DNA of 64,000 bases from Cylindrotheca closterium (Eukaryota > Bacillariophyta > Bacillariophyceae > Bacillariales > Bacillariaceae). The DNA lies in contig CAKOGP040002347.1 of the NCBI GenBank assembly GCA_933822405.4, positions 76,573-140,572 on the forward strand, read 5' to 3'. Of the stretch, positions 1 to 9,463 are shown piece by piece (position 1 is the stretch's first letter; each line of letters begins with the position of its first letter). The position numbers and the translations under genes are program-made. The notes beneath the pieces are model-generated. The model was given only the letters and a program-made list of their open reading frames with translations, was not told the DNA's origin and made no database searches.

Positions 1-11
1 ACTTGTGGTAT

Positions 12-1247
12 TCAGCCTTTTTCAACAACAGATGGCAACGATGCCTGCTCCTCATCGACCACACCTTCAAGTTCACACGAGAGTGAGGCGTCTTGTAGTT
101 TCAGTGTCTTGTCTCCAATATTATTGAAATCTTCGTTAGGTTGTCGAGGCTCGACGTCATCGGCCAGAAAACTGTCGCTCCTTGCCTCCTCGAGATCATT
201 CTCGTTGGATTCAATATCCTGTCCCACATCTTGCTGTACATCATCTGTAATATTATCTTGGTCGTCGCCCTGATCGTCCTCCTTGTCCAGGTCGTCATCG
301 GGTTCAAATAGATCGGGTCCATCGGAAATGACAGTGGCCTCATCCGTACCAGCATTTCCGGCAGCACGCAGTCCCGCAGTTAATAGCTCCAGTGAAACCG
401 ATGGACTGATATCTTCCGCAATGGCCCAGCCACCCAAGGCCAATAGTTTGGCAATATTGTAAAACGAGGTATGATTCAGGCCATAGGGCAGTGGACACCT
501 GATGAAACATTCCAAATATCCATCGTAGGATCCACATTTTCGGTATACACTGTAGGCATAGGCAGTGGCCAACACCACAATCAAGATTGCTAGAGACTTG
601 TTGAACAAGTGACAGATCGACGACGATCCATTGGTCGTTGATGTGGGTGTATGAAAGATGCGGATCCCATAGGCCAAGAGCAACAGGAGGCATACTCCCA
701 CCAAGACGTACATGTGAATATCAATGCCCAAAAAAACTGACCGATTAAACATGTAGGCATAAATCACCGCTAGCCACAAGCCCAAGATTCCAAACCTCCA
801 AATCACTTGTGTGACTGGGGATAGTTTGTGATAACAGGCCATGACCACCATGAGGGCAAACAAGAATAAAATCACAGCGGCAAACATTCCAAACATTTGG
901 GAAATGCTTTTCAAGGGATTTGTTTCTTCGGTTTTCTCCTCAATGACCAGGTGATACATGCCAACAAACAGATGCGAAAAGGATTCCATCAGGAGAAACA
1001 AGGGAACCAATCGCTCCACAATTTTTCTTTGGGACAAGACAGTACCAGGGAACATAGCTTTGTGATGAGGCCAGAAATACAGCTTGAGGAAGCATATACA
1101 GAAGACTATCGTGGTTGCAAAATGAGATCGAATGGTCCATTTGGTCTTGTCCACATACGTCTGTTCATTAAAGGCAATGATGCAGGTGTAATCTTCTGTA
1201 GGAGTGTAAAGGTTGGGATTGAAATCCTCTAGCCTTCTCATCATCAT
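12..1247 (-). CDS. Multi-pass membrane protein with acidic C-terminal tail, function unknown
   Basis: An intact 411-residue frame that opens with three consecutive Met codons and ends at a TGA close to the window edge. Residues about 40-270 contain six or so strongly hydrophobic stretches, for example around IVFCICFLKLYF, MFAAVILFLFALMVVM, YVLVGVCLLLLLAYGI and LAILIVVLATAYAYSV, so this is an integral membrane protein. A Cys-Pro-Leu-Pro segment followed by an Asn-His pair comes just before the last hydrophobic stretch. Residues about 305-400 are hydrophilic, rich in Asp and Glu (DDDLDKEDDQGDD), and probably form a disordered cytosolic tail. I do not recognise the family and see no transporter or enzyme motif. 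The gene faces away from 1761-2534 and no intron is needed. That it is real is fairly sure; its function is open. Confidence 0.75.
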   Translation of the reverse strand: MMMRRLEDFNPNLYTPTEDYTCIIAFNEQTYVDKTKWTIRSHFATTIVFCICFLKLYFWPHHKAMFPGTVLSQRKIVERLVPLFLLMESFSHLFVGMYHLVIEEKTEETNPLKSISQMFGMFAAVILFLFALMVVMACYHKLSPVTQVIWRFGILGLWLAVIYAYMFNRSVFLGIDIHMYVLVGVCLLLLLAYGIRIFHTPTSTTNGSSSICHLFNKSLAILIVVLATAYAYSVYRKCGSYDGYLECFIRCPLPYGLNHTSFYNIAKLLALGGWAIAEDISPSVSLELLTAGLRAAGNAGTDEATVISDGPDLFEPDDDLDKEDDQGDDQDNITDDVQQDVGQDIESNENDLEEARSDSFLADDVEPRQPNEDFNNIGDKTLKLQDASLSCELEGVVDEEQASLPSVVEKG

Positions 1248-1760
1248 ACTGTACTAGAAAGCAATGAGCTTGCTTATTTAATACCGTAGACGGATATATA
1301 AGGCAAACGGTGAATTGATTGGGTAATAGTCCGTTCTTGTTTCACAGGTTGCTTGAGGTTGTTGTGCTAATATGCATTCCAACTTTGTTATGAATACGTC
1401 GAATCGTCTTCTTGATGAAAATACCAATAAGATTGGATCGTGCCAAAACTCAAACCTAAGCAGTGTGTTACTATTGTTTCACAAGATATAATTTGCTTCA
1501 AGTTGTTGTTTCACCTGTGAGCGGTTACTGTTGAACGAAATGAAATATATATTACGCAATAAGAAGTTGAAAGTTATGATATTTGGATCGTGGCAAAACT
1601 ATAAAAGGCCTAAAGAAGCTCCATAGTTGACTGCATGTTCTATGTACCGGTATCAAAAATGATTGAGAGGCAAGTTATTACTACAGTACCAGGGGGTATA
1701 AGTTATTCATCTTGTTGCTCTTCCCACTCCATTCGCGCACCGCAAATCAACAACAGTTTC
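1248..1760. other. Intergenic spacer
   Basis: AT-rich spacer upstream of the membrane-protein gene (minus strand) and downstream of the minus-strand SET-like gene. It holds one TACCGGTA palindrome at 1645-1652. No coding region or RNA gene is visible. Confidence 0.5.
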
Positions 1761-2534
1761 TCAAAATAATAGGTCATTGCTCCACTTCTTCATTTGGAAA
1801 ATAGGCAGGTGGTGTTTCTCCTTGATATCCTGTACGGTACCATCCGTATATTCCACACCAACGCGAACTTCCTTCCCGGGTATTAAGTCTACATCGAGTA
1901 AACAAACTCTGCCGAGAATCATTTTATCAGGTGACATTACCAACCGGTCGACCATTTCAAAACACTTTATTGGATCTCCTCGGTTCATCCACCGTACAAT
2001 CTCTTCACCTTTTTTTATTTTTCTCATGCATCGTAGGACACGGCTACGTGCCAGATATGCATTTCCCTTATCTCTCTCGTCTGTTACTCTAGCGAACGCT
2101 CCTCCCTGCGAGCACGTTTGGGTTGCTTCCTCATAATTCGATAAAAAAACCAGAGCGTCTCCCAGACAAAATTCCTTAGCAGCAAACAACCGCAGCGTTC
2201 CGTCACGGTCGTCTTTCAACAATTCCACGACTGGATCACGTTTCACCCGATCTCCATGGAACGATGCATACAGCCGATAACCTCTTACTTTTAAATTTGG
2301 AAGACAGTGGTCTCCTTCTTCCCATGAAGAAAGCACCCTCCAAAAGAACAGCTTTCGATTTCCTTTCCCTTCTACTCCGTCATCGTCCAAAAATTCGGCT
2401 GGAAGAGTCTTCGTTGCTGACCTCGCTGACGATTCGACACCAGCTCTCTAAACACGCTGTAGCCAAAACTCGTCATACCAATACTGCCAATGCCCCAATT
2501 CAGTTTCCAGATTCTCCACCTCAGCCCAGCTCAT
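1761..2534 (-). pseudogene. Possible SET-domain-like protein interrupted by one in-frame TAG
   Basis: The long open stretch (to about 2447) has no ATG near its beginning. Reading upstream in the same frame gives RAGVESSARS, then a TAG at 2448-2450, then a further 28 codons that start at an ATG at 2534 (MSWAEVENLE...). One stop codon therefore splits a frame of about 257 codons. In the body, GTLRLFAAKEFCLGDALV followed later by CMRKIKKGEEIVRW resembles the ordering of SET methyltransferase domains (an RGLFA-like start and a late KKGEEI strand), and the end (GVEYTDGTVQD) resembles a Tudor-like strand pair. Catalytic NHS and Tyr motifs of active SET enzymes are not evident. It could be a pseudogene, an allele with a nonsense mutation, a sequence error, or a gene with an undetected upstream exon. 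The SET assignment is tentative. Confidence 0.4.
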
Positions 2535-3009
2535 TTCCTTATTCTGCAGCCGGTTTCGATCAGCAGTACCACACAAATAAAAGGTTTTTTCCGTAGTTTG
2601 TTCTTATTGTACAGACGATGATTCGAATATACCGGTATGAGAATATGAACTTTTATTCTTCCATTTGTATACCGGCATTCGAATATTTTGTATGCATATA
2701 TAGCGACATTCACTCCGACGTCGCAGTCATTCGGTCTGTCCCTACGTCCATCTCATGAATAGCTCGACTCATTCACTCACTCATCGTGTGATTCGAGATG
2801 GCACTAATATTCTAGTCCAAAATGGGGGACTAAACAAGTCGCAAGCCTTCGAATTTTGGGCCATCACTTTATCAACACCACTCGATCCAATCTTGTAAAC
2901 GGAAGGATTTGGCAATGAACCGGAACGTAATATCGAATCCCATAACCACTCAACCACATTTCAACACAAAGCAACCGAAAGAAAAGATCGAACGTGTGGC
3001 TACCTGATC
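2535..3009. other. Intergenic spacer between divergent genes
   Basis: Promoter-side spacer between the minus-strand SET-like gene and the plus-strand LRR gene. It contains a TACCGGTA palindrome at 2630-2637 and short CACTCATTCACTCACTC-type repeats. No coding potential is convincing. Confidence 0.45.
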
Positions 3010-4371
3010 ATGGACACGATGATGACGACTGGTACTGAAACTACCACCAGCATCCATCTTAATGATGATGTTGTTGCCGTCCACCAGCAGAGTCACGCGA
3101 CACAATGGGACAACTTTCTTCGAACGCACAACGTAAACAAAAAGAACTCTATGTATCAGCAGCTAGATCGGCTGGACTTTCAGGATCCATTTTCAGTGCA
3201 AGTACTAGCACCAGAAGGAGCAGGACCAGGAGCACAAGAAGGATCGTCTGCTGCCGACGATTGGTATCTTCCCGCCTACGTCAACATTGAATATCACCAT
3301 CCAGACGGTGGTGGGCACATCAAATCACTTGACTTTCACAATTGTTCCTTTGTGTCCATTCCGGATTCAGTCTGGGGCCTTCCCTCGTTGGAAAAAGTGG
3401 AGATTCATGCTATGGAAGACTTGATCAGCCTGACGACGGTGACATCGAAAGATAATACTACTACAACAACAACAACAACTCTACAAAAGTGCAAGCTAAA
3501 GGAATTGATTGTTGACGAATGCTATTCGCTTGACAAGCTCCCACCCCTTCCGGATTCCTTGACACACATCAGTATCAAGGCATGTCATCGCATGACCTTT
3601 TTGCCCAAGTCCATTGTCGAGGCCACCAATCTCAAAGTGCTGCAAATATCCAATATGATGTTGCCAATGGGACCTTCTCTTCCATCTACTCTGGAAGAGC
3701 TCAAAATCAATGGATCCGAAATTCAAATTCGAAAACTCAAAATGTATCTCGCCGGTGATGGCTGCGGCGCGATGAAGAATCTAAAGTCACTGCGGTTGTC
3801 CATGTGCGATTTGAACAATGAACATTTGAAAGCCATTTGGCGAGAAATTCTGCCAATCTGTCCACAACTGCAACGACTGAATCTATCTGGTAATAACATT
3901 CGATCCTTGTCGTCTCTTGTTGTGGTGAAGACCACTCCTCGTACTACGAAGAAATCTCCAACGAGAACAACAAGGACGAGGCTGAGATCGCTCAACTTGG
4001 AGGGCAATCCAGTTGTCAACAAGCATAATGACAACAATAATAATACAAATGAGGAGTCCAATCATTTGCTGACGATCTTGGAACAAAATCCTGAATTATG
4101 CTGTTTGGGAGGAGATATCAATTGGAAACTACCATTGTACCAAAATCACTCAGCTGCCTTGCAAAAGGCTTTGGATGACAACTTTGCTCGGATTCTAAAG
4201 GCATCGTCATCCTCGTGTCCACTAGCACTGTGGTCCAACGTATTGCAATGCGCTGCTGCCAACACCAACAGTGTCAAGAACAACAATGTGGAGGATCATC
4301 TTGCCGCATCTCTGATATATAATGTGTTGCAGGGACCGGCGTTTGTGGAGAGATTACCTCACACCTACTAG
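3010..4371 (+). CDS. Leucine-rich-repeat protein
   Basis: An intact 453-residue frame with no intron needed. About six degenerate leucine-rich repeats run from residue 105 to 340: segments such as IKSLDFHNCSFVSIPDSVWGLPSLEKVEI, LKELIVDECYSLDKLPPLP, LKVLQISNMMLPMGPSLPSTLEELKI, LKSLRLSMCDLNNEHL, LQRLNLSGNNIRSL and LRSLNLEGNPV show the LxxLxLxxN/C spacing. The N-terminal 90 residues are polar and Thr-rich, and a (ACA)n stretch encodes a poly-Thr loop in the middle of the repeats. There is no signal peptide, membrane segment, kinase or NB-ARC domain, so an intracellular protein-binding scaffold is likely. The LRR solenoid is well supported; the partner is unknown. Confidence 0.75.
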   Translation: MDTMMTTGTETTTSIHLNDDVVAVHQQSHATQWDNFLRTHNVNKKNSMYQQLDRLDFQDPFSVQVLAPEGAGPGAQEGSSAADDWYLPAYVNIEYHHPDGGGHIKSLDFHNCSFVSIPDSVWGLPSLEKVEIHAMEDLISLTTVTSKDNTTTTTTTTLQKCKLKELIVDECYSLDKLPPLPDSLTHISIKACHRMTFLPKSIVEATNLKVLQISNMMLPMGPSLPSTLEELKINGSEIQIRKLKMYLAGDGCGAMKNLKSLRLSMCDLNNEHLKAIWREILPICPQLQRLNLSGNNIRSLSSLVVVKTTPRTTKKSPTRTTRTRLRSLNLEGNPVVNKHNDNNNNTNEESNHLLTILEQNPELCCLGGDINWKLPLYQNHSAALQKALDDNFARILKASSSSCPLALWSNVLQCAAANTNSVKNNNVEDHLAASLIYNVLQGPAFVERLPHTY

Positions 4372-5010
4372 TACTGGTAGGCATTATAGGATCATTGGTC
4401 ACAAAATGCAAGGATCCCCCTTCGGTTCACACATAGTACCAGTAAAAGCAACATCCTGACTATAAATCTAGCACGGGGTATATTCTGTGATTTCACCGGA
4501 GTCCAAAAACGAATGAATCTAATGTCTCTACTCCTACCGGTATTGGTACCATTTCTTGTCTTGACAATTTCATGACACAGAGGGCATTTTGGTAAATCTA
4601 CGGTTCACATTTGTCGCTTCAAATATGGCATCTGCGTGAACCCCTTGGTTTGCCATGCCATCAAACCTCCTTAATGATTTTCCGCACTTACAATCTGTGT
4701 TTCTAAATAAGAGAGCAAGCCCGCCAATCATAGAGATTTAGTTTTAGTGCCTTATCTATGTAGTCTTGATTTCAGTGCTACTTAGTCATAGTAAAATCAT
4801 GAAATTTGGACCCGTCGCTAAACTTAAAAACAGAACCTTCGCACATACTGACAGTTCTTTCACATTTTCGGTCGGGCTGCTTCGATCTTATCGTCGCTTT
4901 CCATTCGAGTGTGAACTGTTGATCGATCAGAAGGCATCTTACTTCATACTGAATGTTTCACGCAAACACACAGTTCTCAATTCCAAATCTCCATAATCAT
5001 CATCATCAGC
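4372..5010. other. Intergenic spacer and probable 5' leader
   Basis: Contains a TACCGGTA palindrome at 4535-4542 and a short open frame at 4766-4996 that has no recognisable protein character. It probably includes the 3' end of the LRR transcript and the leader of the next gene. Confidence 0.45.
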
Positions 5011-6354
5011 ATGACCGAAGCCACTATTGACGAAAGCGCTTTGATTGCAATCACAACTGATCATAGCAAGACTTCTGTGTCTTCTGAAGTGTCACGAGAA
5101 TCTCAAGAAAAGGATGACATATCGACTTCGCATAGGTTTTCTGAACGCTCAGACTTCGGTTTGGCTGCTAGATATCCTGAAAAGAGAGTCTCAAGTGAGA
5201 CAAAAGTTGGCCTAACCGACGACGAAGAAGAGAGCGAACAAAGCGATCAGTTTGATGCTGATGTAGAACCCTCAACACCAATCCAAGCTCCACGGCGCCA
5301 TACTTTTATGGCTCCCGCATCAGAAGAAATGGTTAACAGGTACAAAGGCATGGTCAAAAGTCGATCTCTATATGGCAATATCTACGAAGATGGTGTTCTC
5401 CGCAGCAGTGATTTCTATGGAGATTCTAAACTGATCCCTTTTGAGGAGGCAGAAAGGCCGGATCCGAACTTGTCCAAGTATCCACATTCGGCCCCTACCT
5501 CAACCAAGAAGAAGGAAAGCCTTCGAAGGAAGTTTGACAACTCGGATCTCCCGGCAAACATTGCGAGGCCCGGTGATTGGTTGGGATCTCCGACTGCTTC
5601 CACCAGAAAGAGCTATACTATCAAGCCAAAGGGTGTGGCGCCTCCTCCATCACCACCTGAAGATAATAATGTTGATGAACCAGGTGATGATGACCTTGCC
5701 ACTCCCAAGTCTGAAAGGCCTGAAATGAAGAAGAACGTTTTGGATCCCCCATTTTCAGCTTCTCCGGCAATTGGTGGTGGTCGAAGGGCTGTCATGAGCA
5801 ATGGTGCTTATCAAAAATCCAGCGCTTCCTCAGCCCGTCTCAGTATGCCAACAGACAGCTCAGATCCTAGTGTTCAAAAGTACAAGGACATGCTGAGAGC
5901 AAAGGCTTTCTCGATAAGTGACTTCCATGGAACCAGCGAGGAATCTGGGGTGAGACCTCCGGATATCCTTCCCTTGTCGTCTCCAATAGTCTCTTCCAAG
6001 AAAAAGTCGTTTGGGCACAAATGGGGTGCTCCAGACCCCAATGATGAAATGCAAGCAAGACCAACGGATTTCTTGGGCTCTCCCATAGTCAAGCGTAGAA
6101 GTTATGTCATCAAGGGCGATATCTCGTCAGCAATGATGACATCTCCTGTATCTGTAATGGTGGCTGGTGGCACATCTGCTGCTCCCATCAAAAGGGCGTC
6201 CATGCCAGTGATTTCGTCGAGTTCTTCCATGCATAGTCACGAGGGCGACAAGTCAACGCCGTTTGGGTCACCAGCGAATGGTCCAAGGAAGGGAGGCAAG
6301 AGAGTGTCTGCTCTGTTGCAGAGATTCGAGTCCTCCAAGCAGCTGGATGTATAG
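5011..6354 (+). CDS. Disordered Ser/Pro-rich protein with an internal duplicated module
   Basis: An intact 447-residue frame, rich in Ser, Pro, Lys and Asp, with no signal peptide or membrane segment. Two related modules are visible. The first (residues about 110-208) begins RYKGMVKSRSLYG and ends DWLGSPTASTRKSYTIKPKG. The second (about 290-369) begins KYKDMLRAKAFSISDFHG and ends DFLGSPIVKRRSYVIKGD. Each has a KKK basic patch in the middle (STKKKESL and SSKKKSFG) and a conserved (D)xLGSP...R+SYxIK block. The linkers are Pro/Ser-rich, for example GVAPPPSPPED, and could dock SH3 or WW domains or be phosphorylated. The final residues (GKRVSALLQRFESSKQLDV) form a short amphipathic helix. I do not recognise a named family; an adaptor or cytoskeletal role is only a guess. 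Confidence 0.65.
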   Translation: MTEATIDESALIAITTDHSKTSVSSEVSRESQEKDDISTSHRFSERSDFGLAARYPEKRVSSETKVGLTDDEEESEQSDQFDADVEPSTPIQAPRRHTFMAPASEEMVNRYKGMVKSRSLYGNIYEDGVLRSSDFYGDSKLIPFEEAERPDPNLSKYPHSAPTSTKKKESLRRKFDNSDLPANIARPGDWLGSPTASTRKSYTIKPKGVAPPPSPPEDNNVDEPGDDDLATPKSERPEMKKNVLDPPFSASPAIGGGRRAVMSNGAYQKSSASSARLSMPTDSSDPSVQKYKDMLRAKAFSISDFHGTSEESGVRPPDILPLSSPIVSSKKKSFGHKWGAPDPNDEMQARPTDFLGSPIVKRRSYVIKGDISSAMMTSPVSVMVAGGTSAAPIKRASMPVISSSSSMHSHEGDKSTPFGSPANGPRKGGKRVSALLQRFESSKQLDV

Positions 6355-7293
6355 AGAACATGATTTTTGGGATGATTGATTGGTAATTCATTCATTATTC
6401 CACTTATTCAACTGGAATAATCATATGTGGCTTCCAGCTTCATCGCACTATAGACGAATGGATCAATCTCTCCGAGACAATGAATGAGTGAGTCAGTCAT
6501 TCAACCAGCAGATGATTCAAGCATCGAATTTCTGTGTACTAGGTTTGATACATGTGACTGATTGATAATTAGGTTTTTATTGAATAATACGCCGAACGAG
6601 GAGGTGGTGAAAGCCGCACCGCAGGTGAAATACACTGTACAGTAGTCCAAGTTTTCTGGTTTTCTCTCTCAGTCGATTCGGTTTGGGGCTGCTGTTGCTC
6701 GTTGAGTTTTGGGTTCTCTTCGGTTTGGGGTAGTGCTGGTACTCGCATAGTATTGGGTTCTCTTCACTCTGCCATTTCAAAAGATTATAGCTCCTCTTGT
6801 TCTGACCAGCTTCTGACAGTTCGACAGTTTCCATGATGATGATGATTCCTTCGTTTGAAAAAAAACCTTTCATCAGCTATCATCAGCGGATGTCAATTGT
6901 GATCTGTCCCAACGAGAACGCCAAGTCTTGTGCTTCCAAACGATTCGGATTGCCAAAGCACATTGTTAACGTTGCGGTTTGTTGGGATTGGATATTCGTT
7001 CCAATACTCGCGTTTGCGAGTGCCTCGAAGTTTAGCCTTCTAGCTATTTTTTACATTGTAATATTTTGGCGTATTTTGGTGGGGCCAATTTGTTCCTTGG
7101 TTGTTCGTGCAAATTACTCCCATCCTAAATCTTGACGTGGCGTACGATCAAAGTACTTATTGGAAATTCCTTTGGGCTTGTTCGACAACGTCGAGAAGTG
7201 TCAACTATTCTTCGAGTTAGATTTCTTTTGTTCTCATAAAAATTATATAAAAATTACCTCCAAGCTGAAACTCTCACTTTTGAAGGAAGAGTA
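6355..7293. other. Intergenic spacer
   Basis: Low-complexity AT-rich sequence with repeated GAATGA/TCATTC words near 6380-6510. A frame at 6833-7135 has hydrophobic stretches but no family resemblance and is not called. Confidence 0.4.
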
Positions 7294-7695
7294 ATGACTT
7301 TACCTATAGATGCTTTCCTAAGCGACTCCCTAGGTCCAAACAACGAAAGCAGTATGAACAAGTTTTCGCAGAGGAATGTAATTGTTGAAAATGCAAGATT
7401 TTCGCATGTAAGTACAAGATTTGAAAGTGGTCATCGTTCAACAATGCCTACGGCTGCAGATGCCAAAAAGACGTCACGAACTACAAAACGGGTATCCTGG
7501 CCCGATATTCAAAGAGACACAAGACCAAGCGCACGGACTGGAGCGTCGGGTCATCGTCGCAGTCGATGCAGCGAGAATCGATGGATGCCTTCCAACAAGT
7601 CGTCCTCTGGTGCAGTCACAACAACGAGGCTACCAGCATGTCCACCTCGTCCTCCCGTGAGACGAAATTCTTTTGACAAAGGTATTGTGGATTGA
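7294..7695 (+). CDS. Small basic hypothetical protein, doubtful
   Basis: A 133-codon frame from ATG to TGA, rich in Arg, Ser and Thr, with short basic motifs (KRVSWPDI, VRRNSFD) that resemble kinase sites. A GTAAGT sequence around 7408 inside the frame could be a splice donor, in which case the true product differs. There is no domain, signal peptide or homologue that I recognise. It is listed because it is ATG-initiated, isolated in a 1.5-kb spacer and not a shadow of another gene, but it may be spurious. Confidence 0.22.
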   Translation: MTLPIDAFLSDSLGPNNESSMNKFSQRNVIVENARFSHVSTRFESGHRSTMPTAADAKKTSRTTKRVSWPDIQRDTRPSARTGASGHRRSRCSENRWMPSNKSSSGAVTTTRLPACPPRPPVRRNSFDKGIVD

Positions 7696-7872
7696 AGATA
7701 CCCCCTCGAGTGTCCTGGCTCGGAGGACAGCAATCCGTCTGAAAAAATCAATTTTGATACCAGCAAGCTACCTGCTTAAAATATGTACATTTTTCTCCAA
7801 CCATTGCGTATCAATACAAGACTCTAGTATGTTTTATTGTACATTTATCCCACCTGCTATTGTAAATCATAG

Positions 7873-9009
7873 TCATATTGGTGAGTATTCAATGTCAATT
7901 GGCACCCCTTTGCCATCTATTGCTTGACTCTCTAGATTGAACTTCGCCCATTGCCATGGATAGGTTGCATAATATTGTGCCACCAACCAAGTGCGATTGA
8001 ATTTCGCGCCCGTCACGAGAATATTTTCGTCAAAAGCCGATGCCTTGGAATGGCTTCCACCATTCAGGTGTATAAATCCTGCTCTCGGTCTTTCTCTTAG
8101 AACTTTGTCTCGTGTTTTCCATGCGTATACACCACTTCCAACATGAATATCCCAATCGGGTGGCAACCTTCCAATTTGATCGGGATAGATCTTCTGGACG
8201 GCCTGAAGCAGCAATTGATCGTTTGTTGTCTTGGTTTTCGACACTTTTTGTAAGCTGTGCTCTTTTTCGATGCGTGTGACTAGATCCCAAAACCTTGCCC
8301 CAAACTTTGGAAGATTGATCAGCAAGAAGCCAGCACAACGCAAACGGCCCCATTGGAATAGAACAGTATCGTCACGTAGCCTCCACACTTGTTCCAGGTT
8401 GGACATGATGGCAATGTCGGTGTCCATGTATATTATGTGTTCGACGTCTTTTGGCAATATTTCGTGGGCGAATAATCGAAAGTAGGTTCCCATGGTATGT
8501 ACTTGATTGACCGTACTGTTTGTTTTGGTGCGAATCAGAACTTGCCAAAGTTTAATATACTTCTGAACATTGTACGTCCGAATGTTGATTTGATTACGTG
8601 ATATTATCTCGTTCAAACCACTTTCTTCTCCATATAGAATATTTTGAATCCCAGCGTGGGCCTTCTCATCGGAGACTAAGTGTATTGTCAGGTCCTTATC
8701 GAGTGGGCTATTCATGAGAACCGACTTGAGTGAAGTGCTGAATTCGGAAAGGAAGCCAGGATCATTTCCAGATAGAGTGTACAGAATATTAACCATATCA
8801 TCGTCTGTCATTGTTTGATTGAATGAGATATCGTCATCATTGACTTCCGTCACTGAGGATACTGTTGTTGGAAAATACCCCTCCATCATTGGAACGTCGA
8901 AAAATGATTTGTTGACATTCCGCATGGACCCGAAACTCATTCCAAATATGAAGGCAAGAAAGGCTACGATGAAGGTACTTTTCCCATTCCGACTAGATTC
9001 CTGAGCCAT
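7873..9009 (-). CDS. Glycosyltransferase family 8, type II membrane protein
   Basis: An intact 378-residue frame. Residues about 12-28 (TFIVAFLAFIFGMSFG) form a signal anchor, so the enzyme should sit in the ER or Golgi lumen. The catalytic region contains the GT8 hallmark: IIYMDTD, with the metal-binding D196-x-D198, preceded by TYFRLFAHEILP and followed by the acceptor region. Near residue 327 comes GFIHLNGGSHSK, which corresponds to the family's HxxGxxK nucleotide-sugar motif although His and Gly are shifted. The arrangement resembles the LARGE/GXYLT-like xylosyl- or glucosyltransferases that use UDP-sugars and retain the anomeric configuration. Donor and acceptor cannot be told from sequence. 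The gene is divergent from the F-box gene across a spacer of about 450 bp. Confidence 0.85.
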   Translation of the reverse strand: MAQESSRNGKSTFIVAFLAFIFGMSFGSMRNVNKSFFDVPMMEGYFPTTVSSVTEVNDDDISFNQTMTDDDMVNILYTLSGNDPGFLSEFSTSLKSVLMNSPLDKDLTIHLVSDEKAHAGIQNILYGEESGLNEIISRNQINIRTYNVQKYIKLWQVLIRTKTNSTVNQVHTMGTYFRLFAHEILPKDVEHIIYMDTDIAIMSNLEQVWRLRDDTVLFQWGRLRCAGFLLINLPKFGARFWDLVTRIEKEHSLQKVSKTKTTNDQLLLQAVQKIYPDQIGRLPPDWDIHVGSGVYAWKTRDKVLRERPRAGFIHLNGGSHSKASAFDENILVTGAKFNRTWLVAQYYATYPWQWAKFNLESQAIDGKGVPIDIEYSPI

Positions 9010-9463
9010 CTTCGATACAGAAGCAAAGAGAGACTGTATACTACTGGCTTGGCCCCTTATCCCAACGGTCCAAGTTTTCGTTGTGTTTTCGCTCAGTATT
9101 TTGACCGTTTTCCGTTGTTTGAGTTAGCTCGGCCGGCGTTCGGCTGGTCATCTTAGTCGAAGTAATCCCCTGGACAGAAATAGTGTCAAAGGTCAAAGAA
9201 CACGACACGTGAAGAAATCGAAAAATACAGAACGAAGCAAACCGCTAGTAATATCATCACTATCGAGACGTGTGTTGTTCAGGTGGATAAGTCTTGCTGC
9301 TTAGTCTATTTGCAGAGCCCAGAACACCAAAGAGCTCCAGATATATAGCAGCTCATCACGTAAGTCAGGTTTGCCTTTATTGTCGTAGAAGCTGCAATCT
9401 CCGTCGATTGAGGTTTTGTACGTGTCTCACCTTTTGCCCTCCTATTTCACTCCAATTTTTAGC
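9010..9463. promoter_or_regulatory. Shared promoter region between divergent GT8 and F-box genes
   Basis: The two start codons face away from each other across 454 bp, so both promoters must lie here. No TATA box or known element is obvious to me. The plus-strand frame of the F-box gene stays open back to 9416 with an extra in-frame ATG there. Confidence 0.4.
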
